From: Bradyrhizobium sp. CCH5-F6
Lineage (GTDB): Bacteria > Pseudomonadota > Alphaproteobacteria > Rhizobiales > Xanthobacteraceae
Length of the DNA: 5,368 bases
Assembly: GCF_001556045.1 (NCBI RefSeq)
Contig: NZ_LSIC01000166.1
Location: 1 to 5,368 of the forward strand
Reading direction: 5' to 3'
Under the pieces are notes generated by a model. It searched no databases. It had not been told where the DNA came from and was given only the letters and a program-made list of their open reading frames with translations. Shown here in pieces: positions 1-5,280 of this stretch. The first letter of the stretch is position 1; the number at the start of each line of letters is the position of its first letter. The position numbers and the translations under genes were made by a program.

Positions 1-336
1 GTCGCTATCGGATCAACCGCTTCATTTCAGAAAGACGGTTGCCAACTGACCTAAAACGGCATCGTCGGCAACGTCCGCACCCTCACCGTCGGCTTCAAGG
101 CCCGCCTCAACCCGATCGACCGCGTCTCCCGCGACGCCCCGGACTTCCGCATCACCGCCGGCAACGGCGTCGAGGTCGGCGCAGGCTGGAACCAGGTCTC
201 CAACGACGGCGAGCCCTACATCTCCGTCAAACTCGACGACCCGAGCTTCAACGTCCCGATCATCGCAGCGCTGTGGCCGAGCCAGACGGACGGGGACTAC
301 GCCCTGATCTGGAACCGCCCGAAGCGGGACGCCTGA
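1..336 (+). pseudogene. DUF736-family protein, 5' end outside window, interrupted by in-frame TAA
   Basis: Reading from base 1 gives a DUF736-like protein of 111 codons ending in TGA at 334-336. The N-terminal part (AIGS...FQKDG, codons 2-13) is followed by TAA at 52-54 (codon 18). The same frame then continues with a typical DUF736 body: NGIVGNVRTL (19-28), FKARLNP (32-38), APDFRI (46-51), VGAGWNQVS (59-67), SVKLDDPSF (75-83) and LIWNR (102-106). DUF736 proteins are about 100-aa soluble proteins of unknown function, common in alphaproteobacterial plasmids and conjugative elements. No ATG or GTG follows the TAA soon enough to restart a full domain, so I read this as a gene broken by a nonsense change, possibly a recent one because the rest is well preserved. 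Alternatives are a sequencing error or stop-codon readthrough. The family call is from recognised motifs; the pseudogene call is inference. Confidence 0.8.
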
Positions 337-353
337 TCCCCGCGACGCAGGAA

Positions 354-379
354 CCCCGCCGCCAAGGCGGGGCTTCTTG
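354..379 (+). terminator. Probable Rho-independent terminator after DUF736 gene
   Basis: A perfect 7-bp GC stem, CCCCGCC (354-360) with GGCGGGG (366-372), encloses a 5-nt loop and is followed by the imperfect T tract CTTCTTG. It begins 17 nt after the TGA of the DUF736 reading frame. The broken T run makes it a moderate terminator candidate. Confidence 0.6.
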
Positions 380-390
380 CGCGCTGAATG

Positions 391-425
391 AAGCCGGAAC
401 CGGGCATCGAGCCCGCTTCCGGCTT
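391..425. repeat. Long imperfect hairpin, 15-nt arms
   Basis: Arms at 391-405 (AAGCCGGAACCGGGC) and 411-425 (GCCCGCTTCCGGCTT) are complementary at 14 of 15 positions, with a single C-C mismatch (400/416) and a 5-nt loop ATCGA. No T run follows on either strand, so it is not a standard terminator. It sits between the DUF736 terminator and the module A leader. It could be an RNA-stability hairpin, a protein-binding palindrome or an intergenic repeat; the sequence does not decide. Confidence 0.6.
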
Positions 426-490
426 GCCGGGCGCACAACCGGGAACGGGGGACTGCTCAGTTCGTCCAAGGGTGCCATGGCGCTCCGAAG

Positions 491-659
491 GCCTCAAGGA
501 CTGCGGCACCTCCAATTTTGCCTCCGCGCCGGTTCCCTCCGCTTCAACAAAATCGGCTCCTCCGCACGCCGGCTCCGCCGGTCGCTTCGCGCTCCTTGAT
601 CCCTCCGATCCGCCATGACCGCGGGCGTCGTCTTTCACAAACGTCAAGGAGACGACACC
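491..659 (+). promoter_or_regulatory. Conserved leader of small-protein module A
   Basis: This 169-nt untranslated stretch precedes the 50-aa gene and aligns with the leader of module B at 4292-4455. Bases 491-519 match 4292-4320 at 23 of 29 positions, including TCAAGGA and CCAATTTT. The block AAAATCGGCTCC followed by YCCGC (549-565) matches 4350-4366. A further block beginning CGG(T/C)CGCT(T/C)CGCG lies closer to the gene. Spacing is kept: the ATTTT-to-AAAAT interval is exactly 39 nt in both, and the distance from AAAAT to ATG is 107 against 102 nt. Preservation across two sites suggests a promoter plus 5' UTR with a function, but I cannot assign -35/-10 boxes with confidence. It ends in the ribosome site AAGGAG at 646-651. 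Confidence 0.6.
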
Positions 660-812
660 ATGTCGATCGATCAACACATTGAAGAGCTTCGGGCCGAACT
701 CAGGAACGCCGTCTACGCCGACGAGCGGCGCTGCATCGAGGGCGAGCTGGCGGCGGCGATCGCCGAGCGCGACGCGATCCTCGCCACCTGGGCGGAGGAG
801 CCTCCCCAGTGA
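660..812 (+). CDS. Small helical protein A (50 aa), paralogue of the protein at 4456-4665
   Basis: The ATG at 660 is chosen because AAGGAG (646-651) lies 8 nt upstream; an in-frame ATG at 615 lacks such a site and lies inside the conserved leader. The product is 50 aa, charged and alanine-rich, with no signal peptide, membrane segment or cysteine motif, and is probably mostly alpha-helical: IEELRAEL (7-14), then DERRCIEGELAAAIAERDAILATW (21-44). The segment ELRA...IAERDAILA (9-42) aligns with DLRA...IAERDALLA (22-56) of the protein encoded at 4456-4665 with a one-residue gap, so the two are probably paralogues. It is transcribed alone: its own leader lies upstream and a terminator overlaps its stop codon. 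The function is not recognised. A small helical adaptor or regulator is possible but would be speculation. Confidence 0.75.
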   Translation: MSIDQHIEELRAELRNAVYADERRCIEGELAAAIAERDAILATWAEEPPQ

Positions 813-823
813 GGGAGGTTTTT
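801..823 (+). terminator. Rho-independent terminator of module A
   Basis: CCTCCC (801-806) pairs perfectly with GGGAGG (813-818) across a 6-nt loop that contains the TGA stop, followed directly by TTTTT (819-823). The stem overlaps the last codons of the 50-aa gene, so translation to the stop would cover the upstream arm; termination may depend on the ribosome having left. Confidence 0.85.
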
Positions 824-837
824 CCGCGTCGGCCGTG

Positions 838-859
838 CGGGCGCCATAGCCGGCGCCCG
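838..859. repeat. GC-rich 8-bp hairpin
   Basis: CGGGCGCC (838-845) and GGCGCCCG (852-859) form a perfect 8-bp stem with loop ATAGCC. There is no T tract. It lies 15 nt beyond the module A terminator and about 100 nt before the 137-aa gene. It may act as a backup or Rho-linked terminator. Confidence 0.5.
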
Positions 860-960
860 TGTCCCTGTCGTCGGCGCATGAATCGTCTGCCCTCAAGCGA
901 ATTTTACTCTCCCAATTCGTCTCGCTCTCTGGCAATTTCTTTCCGGATTTGAGGATCTCC

Positions 961-1374
961 ATGCCGAACCGGATTCCACTCGACCCCAAATTGCCCAAGA
1001 CGTTCGACGCGACCCCGAACGACACGCGCAGCAAGGCGCAGCTCGATCAATGGTGGGATCGCCCTTACGGCCTCACACGACCGGATGGTCGCATCGAGGT
1101 CCGATGCCTGAATGGCGGGGCGTGGGATCGCTCAACCCATTTCGGTTTCGCGGACGATTACGATGCTGCCTGCGCGTTGGCCGAAGCGAAGCAGGCTGAA
1201 TGGCTGAAGTTCCGGGAGCGGCCCAACGCCTGTCTTGAAGGCGGTCAGGTGACGGTGATCCGGCAGCCGCAGCGGCCCGACGAAGAGCCGCGCCAACTTG
1301 CCGCGTTTCCGACAGCTGAAGCGGCTGCCGAGTATCTGCGCGCCAACTTCCCGGAAGCATCGTCTTCGACTTAA
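961..1374 (+). CDS. Hypothetical 137-aa protein with conserved-looking WWDRPYGLTRPDGRIEV core
   Basis: I place the start at ATG 961, which has GAGGA (951-955) 5 nt upstream. A longer frame opens at 859 but lacks a ribosome site there, and its first 34 residues look like translated leader. The 137-aa product is soluble, with no signal peptide or membrane segment. Visible parts are a proline-rich N-terminus (1-20); an aromatic core around WWDRPYGL (31-38), RPDGRIEVRC (40-49) and GGAWDRST (52-59); a helix DAACALAEAKQAEWLKFRERP (68-88); a short strand QVTVIRQPQRPD (96-107); and a C-terminal helix TAEAAAEYLRANF (118-130). G/C-rich third positions through the frame support coding. I do not recognise the family. 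It resembles the orphan single-domain genes that accompany DUF736 genes on alphaproteobacterial mobile DNA; that comparison is an impression, not a search result. Confidence 0.8.
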   Translation: MPNRIPLDPKLPKTFDATPNDTRSKAQLDQWWDRPYGLTRPDGRIEVRCLNGGAWDRSTHFGFADDYDAACALAEAKQAEWLKFRERPNACLEGGQVTVIRQPQRPDEEPRQLAAFPTAEAAAEYLRANFPEASSST

Positions 1375-1438
1375 GCTATATCCGCTGGTCTGTCCGTCTC
1401 TTGCCTCGACGGGAACAGATGTTGGGGGTGGTGTCTGG

Positions 1439-1564
1439 TTGTTGCCGATACAGATCATCTTTCGATCCGGCATCCACTTCGACATCGGCAGATTTTGGGC
1501 GAGGCCCTTCGGGGCACGGCTCTATTCGCTGCGCGAACCGAACCCGCTGCGCGGTTTCGGGTAG
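1439..1564 (+). pseudogene. 5' part of a possible 55-aa ORF split by the group II intron
   Basis: From TTG 1439 (or TTG 1442) this frame reads LLPIQIIFRSGIHFDIGRFW and then ARPFGARLYSLREPNPL. It now ends at a TAG (1562-1564) created by intron sequence. Joining 1560 directly to 4123 removes the intron and keeps the frame open through GFGPFGSRSSRDAAPPA to a TGA at 4166-4168, giving 168 nt and 55 aa. The G-rich stretch GGGGGTGG (about 1423-1430) could be a ribosome site for the TTG start. Evidence for coding is limited to frame continuity across the intron site, G/C-leaning third positions and a protein-like composition; there is no ATG and no recognised family. If real, the gene is inactivated, because the intron lies antisense to it and cannot be spliced from its mRNA. 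Confidence 0.35.
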
Positions 1565-1608
1565 GGTAGGCGTGGGGCATCTGCGAACAGAATACCCCTA
1601 CGCCTCCC
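1561..1608 (-). ncRNA. Group II intron domain VI with branch-point A
   Basis: On the minus strand, GGG-A-GGCGT-A-GGGG (1608-1595 region) folds back on CCCC-ACGCC-T-A-CCC, ending in TAC at 1561. Pairing leaves A1567 unpaired on the 3' side, seven nucleotides from the intron end, matching the lariat branch site of group II introns. This defines the 3' splice site between 1561 and 1560. Confidence 0.85.
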
Positions 1609-1611
1609 TCC

Positions 1612-1645
1612 GAACCGTGCGTGCACCTTTCAATGCACACGGCTC
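1612..1645 (-). ncRNA. Group II intron domain V (catalytic hairpin)
   Basis: The 34-nt hairpin has the canonical plan. A lower 8-bp stem, GAGCCGTG with CACGGTTC, includes the AGC catalytic triad; there is a 2-nt CG bulge, an upper stem TGCA/TGCA extended by two T-G wobbles, and a GAAA tetraloop. The stop codon of the intron ORF (1632-1630) lies inside this hairpin. Confidence 0.95.
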
Positions 1646-3495
1646 TCCATATGCGGTATCTCCCGACGGGAACTTGCGACTTCCCTGCAGGCTGGACAGA
1701 AGATCATCGTCCGGCGCAGCGCGGTCCCCAAGTTCCGGTTCGTCAACGGTTTGTCGCGGAAATGCCGATCGCTCTGACGATGATGCACTACGAACGGCCC
1801 ACGCGTATCGCCACAGATGCCGCATTCGCGCGTATCCAGTCGGTCGATGAGGTCGTTTGGACTTTTGACCCACCACGCTCCCTTTGTGACATTGTCCACG
1901 ACTGGACTTGTCCAGGAGAGGCGGCGTAGATGCTTTAGTCGCCACAGTTTGAGGCTGCGAACTTCACCACGTATTACCGAGGAAACCTCGTAATCCGTGC
2001 CCTTGCTCAAGCGTGCCCTGATCTTTGCCGTTGTTGTCCGATGACGCATCGCCAGCGTTTTCACGAGACTGCGTAACGTCACCAGTTCCAACAGCCCTAA
2101 CGCCTTTTTGACGTCATCGGCCAACACATAATAGTTGGCAAAGCCACGGAACTCCGAGTTATAGGCGAGGACGATGTTGCGATCGCTGGTATGTGCGAAT
2201 TGTACCCGTCGATGGCCATTCTTTCTGGCGAGATCGCCATAGCCATGTCTGCGACAGAACGCAGTGACCCTTTCTCGTGGCACACGCAGGCTGACATTGC
2301 CGGTGGTCGGGCGACGTAAGATGCGCCACTTGCGCCCATCGGGGCCCTTCCGGTCGGACTTCCGTCCGGCGCCGGTCGAGGTAAATGTCGATATGCGGTA
2401 GCCAAGAAAGGTTACCCCTTTTGATGCGGCATGGACCCCACTTTTCTCGGGCGCCACGGCGAGCTTCAGGGTTTCCGTCAAGTGTTGTTCGACGGAAGTC
2501 ATGATCTCACGCGCCTCCTGCTTGCTGCCGATGATGCCGATCAGGAAGTCGTCGGCATATCGGCAGTAACGGAGCCTTTTGAAGTTTGGGTCCATAGGAT
2601 CGACGGACGGCATTTTCCGCCTTTCCCTATTGAGGGCTTCGATCTGCGCCATCACGGCGTTAATCTGACCCTGATCCGCGCTAGTGGCACGGAGCCGTTC
2701 AACTTCTCGGCGAAGGCGATGGACGCGATGTTGTAACGCCGCGTAGGCCGCAAACGGACGCCGTTTGCGGCCCTGATCAAAGCTCACCCGCAACGTCTGC
2801 ATGAACTGGTCGAGTTCGTGCAGATAGATGTTGGCAAGCAGGGGCGAGACAACCCCGCCCTGTGGCGTGCCGCTGTACGTGCGTTCGAAGACCCAATCTT
2901 CCATATAGCCCGCTTTGAGCATTCCTTCGATCAGTTCGATGAACCTATCGTCATCGATACGCCTCTTTAGAAGTTCAAGCAGAATATCGTGGTCGATGTT
3001 GTCGAAGAACCCGCGCACATCCACTTCGATCAGCCATTTACAACCCGTCCAAGTTTTCTTGATAAGTTCAAGGGCGCTATGACAGGATCGCCTCGGGCGG
3101 AACCCATGTGACTCATCGAGAAACACGGGCTCGTAGATTGCTTCGAGAATGATCCTGACGGCCTCTTGGACGAGCCGGTCCTCCACCGTGGGTATGCCCA
3201 GCGGTCGTGTTTTGCCGTTGCCCTTCGGAATATAGACCCGTCGGGCTGGTCGGAAGCGATAAGTACCTTCCGATACACGCGCGGCAATGTCGGCCAACTC
3301 TGACGACGTTATTCCGTCAAAAGTTTTGCCATCAATTCCCGGCGTGCTGGCTCCTTTGTTCCGAGAAACCTTTTCGTATGCCCGCTCGAAGAGGTACGAA
3401 GACCTCAACAGGCGGTGAAGGCCGTTTATCTTCCTTCCCGACCCGGACAATGTCGGTATTGATTCAATTCTTTTCTGGATAGTCGCGGCCTGCAT
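1630..3495 (-). CDS. ltrA: Group II intron-encoded reverse transcriptase/maturase with HNH endonuclease (621 aa)
   Basis: This multifunctional protein helps the intron fold and splice, nicks target DNA and copies the inserted intron RNA into DNA. The ATG at 3495 is chosen because GGAGAGG (3510-3504) sits 8 nt upstream; the frame extends 15 codons further without such a site. The reverse transcriptase domain spans about residues 30-380: RPLGIPTVEDRLVQEAV (97-113), catalytic Asp159 in EVDVRGFFDNIDHD, SGTPQGGVVSPLLANIYL (208-225), the YADD box at 313-316 with D315/D316, and FLGYRI (363-368). A lysine/arginine-rich insertion (about 236-305) lies between the PQG and YADD motifs. The maturase (X) domain is around 435-500. 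The C-terminal HNH/zinc motif has CGIC (558-561), HH (571-572) and CPAC (600-603). All catalytic residues are present. The last residues (MESRVH) are translated from domain V. Symbol by family, after the Lactococcus prototype. Confidence 0.96.
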   Translation of the reverse strand: MQAATIQKRIESIPTLSGSGRKINGLHRLLRSSYLFERAYEKVSRNKGASTPGIDGKTFDGITSSELADIAARVSEGTYRFRPARRVYIPKGNGKTRPLGIPTVEDRLVQEAVRIILEAIYEPVFLDESHGFRPRRSCHSALELIKKTWTGCKWLIEVDVRGFFDNIDHDILLELLKRRIDDDRFIELIEGMLKAGYMEDWVFERTYSGTPQGGVVSPLLANIYLHELDQFMQTLRVSFDQGRKRRPFAAYAALQHRVHRLRREVERLRATSADQGQINAVMAQIEALNRERRKMPSVDPMDPNFKRLRYCRYADDFLIGIIGSKQEAREIMTSVEQHLTETLKLAVAPEKSGVHAASKGVTFLGYRISTFTSTGAGRKSDRKGPDGRKWRILRRPTTGNVSLRVPRERVTAFCRRHGYGDLARKNGHRRVQFAHTSDRNIVLAYNSEFRGFANYYVLADDVKKALGLLELVTLRSLVKTLAMRHRTTTAKIRARLSKGTDYEVSSVIRGEVRSLKLWRLKHLRRLSWTSPVVDNVTKGAWWVKSPNDLIDRLDTRECGICGDTRGPFVVHHRQSDRHFRDKPLTNRNLGTALRRTMIFCPACREVASSRREIPHMESRVH

Positions 3496-4122
3496 CAGCA
3501 GTACCTCTCCGTCAAAGAACGTCTTCTTTGCATACTGCAAATGCCGTTATTGGCGGCATCGTCCTTCCCCCGATCAGAGGCGCTTTCGACCGGACTGGCC
3601 GGACTTATACGCGTGCTCGTCCGCCTGTCGACGGCTGTCCCTGCCATTACGCAGGGCATTTGGGTACTATGACGGCTCCGTCGCCATACAGATTCAACCT
3701 TGAACCTGCTGCAGGCGATCCCGTAGTTGCGTGTGTGAGGAGTCGCGGTGTGTTTAGGTGTCCCGTTTATTTCCTTGACCTTCCGATGGAAGTCGTCCCG
3801 CGCGAACTGGTGATGGGGCGCACAGGGCAGTGCTTTCCATCTCGCACGACATAGCGTTTCAGCCGCATTCGCTACAGCCAACCCTTTAGCAACTGGAAAC
3901 TGGGATTCAGGCATATCAGCTTTCACCATGCACACCTTACTCTGTGCTCTCCACCGGACTGCGGCGCCCAATTTCGAGCCTTTTCCCGGCATGCTCTGGT
4001 CCCGTTCCCCTTTCGGGATTTCAGTCGTTTCCGACACCGGTAAGCCGGGTGAGTAAGAGCCAAACCAGTAGGCTCCATTCTTTCGAACACTCCTTCTTCT
4101 TCTCCACGCCACAACGGCGCAC
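3496..4122 (-). ncRNA. Group II intron domains I-III (ribozyme 5' part)
   Basis: These 627 nt between the 5' splice site and the maturase start should hold domains I-III and the start of IV. Visible parts are the GTGCGCC 5' end, many short GC stems with GAAA-type loops (for example CCCGAAAGGGG near 4018), and candidate exon-binding loops at 3879-3884 and 3812-3817. Frames that stay open here (for example minus 3495-4262) are treated as structural RNA read as protein. Confidence 0.8.
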
Positions 4123-4168
4123 CCCATTCGGGTCACGATCCTCTCGCGATGCGGCCCCGCCGGCGTGA
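4123..4168 (+). pseudogene. 3' part of the ORF split by the group II intron
   Basis: In phase with 1439-1560 once the intron is removed, this stretch encodes the arginine/alanine-rich tail PFGSRSSRDAAPPA and ends at TGA 4166-4168. It has no start of its own. A 9-bp GC hairpin follows 58 nt later. Its reality as coding sequence rests on that of the 5' half. Confidence 0.3.
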
Positions 4169-4226
4169 GATTGCGATCGCCGAGACACACGGAGAATGAG
4201 AGGGCCGGCTGATCGCCGGATACGGA

Positions 4227-4248
4227 CACGGCCCCTGGCGGGGCCGTG
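4227..4248. terminator. GC-rich hairpin, copy 1 of a repeated element
   Basis: CACGGCCCC (4227-4235) and GGGGCCGTG (4240-4248) form a 9-bp perfect stem with a TGGC loop, followed on the plus strand by GTTCTCTCTG, a weak pyrimidine tract. Its position after the split ORF suits a terminator. The same hairpin recurs at 4770-4787 within a repeat of about 40 nt (4210-4249 and 4751-4790). Confidence 0.5.
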
Positions 4249-4291
4249 GTTCTCTCTGACAATGACGTCCCAGCCTATCGTATTTCCTCCC

Positions 4292-4455
4292 GCGTCAAGG
4301 AGAGCGGTTCCCCCAATTTTCAGCCGCCGCCCGATGAGGGCGGCGGCTGAAAATCGGCTCCCCCGCTCCCCGCCTTTGGCGGCCGCTCCGCGGTCCCTGA
4401 CCCGCTCGTCAAGAAACGATGGGCCGCCTTCGTCATTGAAACGAAGGAGCCGATC
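4292..4455 (+). promoter_or_regulatory. Conserved leader of small-protein module B
   Basis: This 164-nt leader is the counterpart of 491-659. Shared parts, in order, are GC-TCAAGGA (4292-4301), CCAATTTT (4313-4320), AAAATCGGCTCC followed by CCCGC (4350-4366), a CGG-CGCT-CGCG-TCC-TGA block around 4379-4400, and AACG-AAGGAG directly before the gene. Unlike copy A, the 39-nt ATTTT...AAAAT box here is a perfect palindromic hairpin. The ribosome site AAGGAG is at 4444-4449, 6 nt before the ATG. No promoter boxes could be fixed. Confidence 0.6.
4316..4354. repeat. Perfect 17-bp inverted repeat (39-nt hairpin box)
   Basis: ATTTTCAGCCGCCGCCC (4316-4332) and GGGCGGCGGCTGAAAAT (4338-4354) are exact reverse complements around the loop GATGA. 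The T run is on the 5' side and the A run on the 3' side of the GC stem, which is the reverse of a Rho-independent terminator, and no U tract follows on either strand. It may be a structured 5' UTR element, a transcription-factor palindrome or the remnant of a small mobile repeat. Confidence 0.85.
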
Positions 4456-4665
4456 ATGGACACGTACACACTCAAAAACTTCGACCTGATCATGGATAAT
4501 CTCGACCGGATCATCGGTGATCTGCGCGCCGGCTTCGAAAGCTCCATCGCATCAGAAATCGAGCGGCACTGGACCAAGTTCGCACTCGACAAGCGTATCG
4601 CCGAGCGTGATGCGTTGCTCGCTGAATTGCGAGCGAGCCCCGAGTGGGGCAAGCTTCCGTTCTAG
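4456..4665 (+). CDS. Small helical protein B (69 aa), paralogue of the protein at 660-812
   Basis: ATG 4456 has AAGGAG (4444-4449) 6 nt upstream and ends at TAG 4663-4665. The 69-aa product has no signal peptide, membrane span or cysteine. Its N-terminal 15 residues (MDTYTLKNFDLIMDN) are absent from protein A. Residues 16-56 follow A closely in pattern: LDRIIGDLRA (16-25), IASEIERH (31-38), and the shared IAERDALLA (48-56), then a distinct tail SPEWGKLPF (61-69). The heptad-like spacing of hydrophobic residues suggests a helical hairpin or short coiled coil. Like A, it is a one-gene transcription unit with its own leader and terminator. I do not recognise the family. The conserved C-terminal motif in two diverged copies argues that both are real genes. 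Confidence 0.8.
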   Translation: MDTYTLKNFDLIMDNLDRIIGDLRAGFESSIASEIERHWTKFALDKRIAERDALLAELRASPEWGKLPF

Positions 4666-4689
4666 ACAAGGCGTGCATCACGCACATGG

Positions 4690-4716
4690 GGAGGCGGCTT
4701 CGTTCGCCTCCTTTTT
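4690..4716 (+). terminator. Rho-independent terminator of module B
   Basis: GGAGGCG (4690-4696) pairs perfectly with CGCCTCC (4705-4711) around the loop GCTTCGTT and is followed by TTTTT (4712-4716). It begins 25 nt after the TAG of the 69-aa gene. Confidence 0.9.
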
Positions 4717-5280
4717 ATAAACGCGTTTGCCGGCGGCGCAGTGGTCGTGCTGGTCGCCGAAAGCGGACCCGGCCCCTGGCGGGGCCGTGGGTTCCGGCGT
4801 CATAGCTCGGCCTCCGGAAGGGCGGACTGCGGCCGCTGCTCGCGCAGGTGGCTCCGGCATCGGCCTGGCCCGCGATATCCCATACCCAGGACCCCATGCC
4901 GTCTTGCCGACCGGATCGTCGAGCGCTTCGCGAAATGCGGCGTCGGCGTGGTCGGGAACGGTATGCGGCGCCGTCGACAGACCGTCGTTGCGGGTCAGGA
5001 CGGAGGCTCCGCGCTGGACCGGCTCGGGACGTCGCGTGGATCGGCGTTTCATCCGGGGAACGGAAAGATCGCGCCTGGCACGGCTCGCACCGGAGGCGGT
5101 CCAATCCCGCTTCGTCTGATGGCGTCCTGGTCCATCCCCGGATCTTCCACGATCAACCCATCAAGGGTCCGCTACGCGAGCGTGCGGCCGCTTGGCTGCG
5201 CCTGCGCGGTGATCGCGACCGGGGCCGGACCTTCGAGGAGCCATCAGCGGGAATTGGCCCGCTCCGGATGGAGCCTCAAA
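4717..5280. other. GC-rich region with no convincing gene
   Basis: Several overlapping frames on both strands stay open (for example minus 4678-5052 and plus 4727-5119), as expected in GC-rich DNA. None has a ribosome site with a plausible start or a recognisable motif, and the proteins are dominated by Arg, Pro, Ala and Ser. The minus frame at 5052-4678 would also run into the module B terminator. A plus-strand frame from ATG 5119 is continuous with the gene starting at 5281 and could be an N-terminal extension, but its composition is poor. The region could be a decayed gene or a long intergenic stretch. Confidence 0.5.
4770..4787. repeat. GC-rich hairpin, copy 2 of the repeated element
   Basis: CGGCCCC (4770-4776) and GGGGCCG (4781-4787) form a 7-bp stem with loop TGGC. 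The 21 nt from 4770 to 4790 are identical to 4229-4249, and the preceding 19 nt match at 14 positions. Unlike copy 1 it follows an existing terminator by about 50 nt, so a simple terminator role is less obvious. Confidence 0.6.

Larger units (their letters stand above)
1561..4122 (-). mobile_element. Complete group II intron (2,562 nt) encoding RT/maturase/HNH protein
   Basis: The intron reads on the minus strand. Its 5' end is GTGCGCC (4122-4116), the group II consensus GUGYG. Its 3' end is CCTACCCTAC (1570-1561), with a bulged A at 1567, seven nucleotides from the end, as expected for the branch point. A full domain V lies at 1612-1645 and an ORF at 1630-3495. Domains I-III occupy about 3496-4122. 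Exon recognition fits the boundary: GGGTTG (3884-3879), in a GCTA/TAGC-closed loop, can pair with TGACCC of the 5' exon, counting two wobbles (EBS2/IBS2), and CCCATC (3817-3812), in a GCGC-closed loop, can pair with ATGGG next to the splice site (EBS1/IBS1, five pairs). Domain V sequence and the ORF type suggest a IIB, chloroplast-like lineage. Everything needed for retrohoming appears intact, though activity is inferred. Confidence 0.95.

Noticed and set aside
891..958. Possible third, degenerate copy of the module leader before the 137-aa gene
   Set aside because: CTCAAG, then 12 nt, then TCCCAATT resembles module A, but the AAAATCGGCTCC block is missing and the match is too short to separate from chance.
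39..1034. Plus frame 39-599 and minus frame 297-1034
   Set aside because: Both overlap the DUF736 body, terminator, leader and 50-aa gene in other frames and give low-complexity or arginine-rich protein.
1527..1553. Direct repeat CGCTGCGCG (1527-1535 and 1545-1553) next to the intron site
   Set aside because: Nine bases in GC-rich DNA with no further extension; group II retrohoming does not make target-site duplications, so it is probably incidental.
3495..4262. 255-aa open frame on the minus strand upstream of the maturase
   Set aside because: It crosses the intron 5' splice site and lies over domains I-III; the translation has no recognisable motif and is explained as structural RNA.
4678..5104. 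Overlapping minus-strand frames of 124 and 129 aa
   Set aside because: There is no ribosome site before ATG 5052 or 5104, the composition is Arg/Pro/Ala-rich, and the 3' end of the 124-aa frame runs through the module B terminator; this fits open frames in GC-rich DNA.
5247..5262. Small hairpin GCGGG-AATTGG-CCCGC before the last gene
   Set aside because: The stem is only 5 bp, with no T tract and no second copy found in the window.
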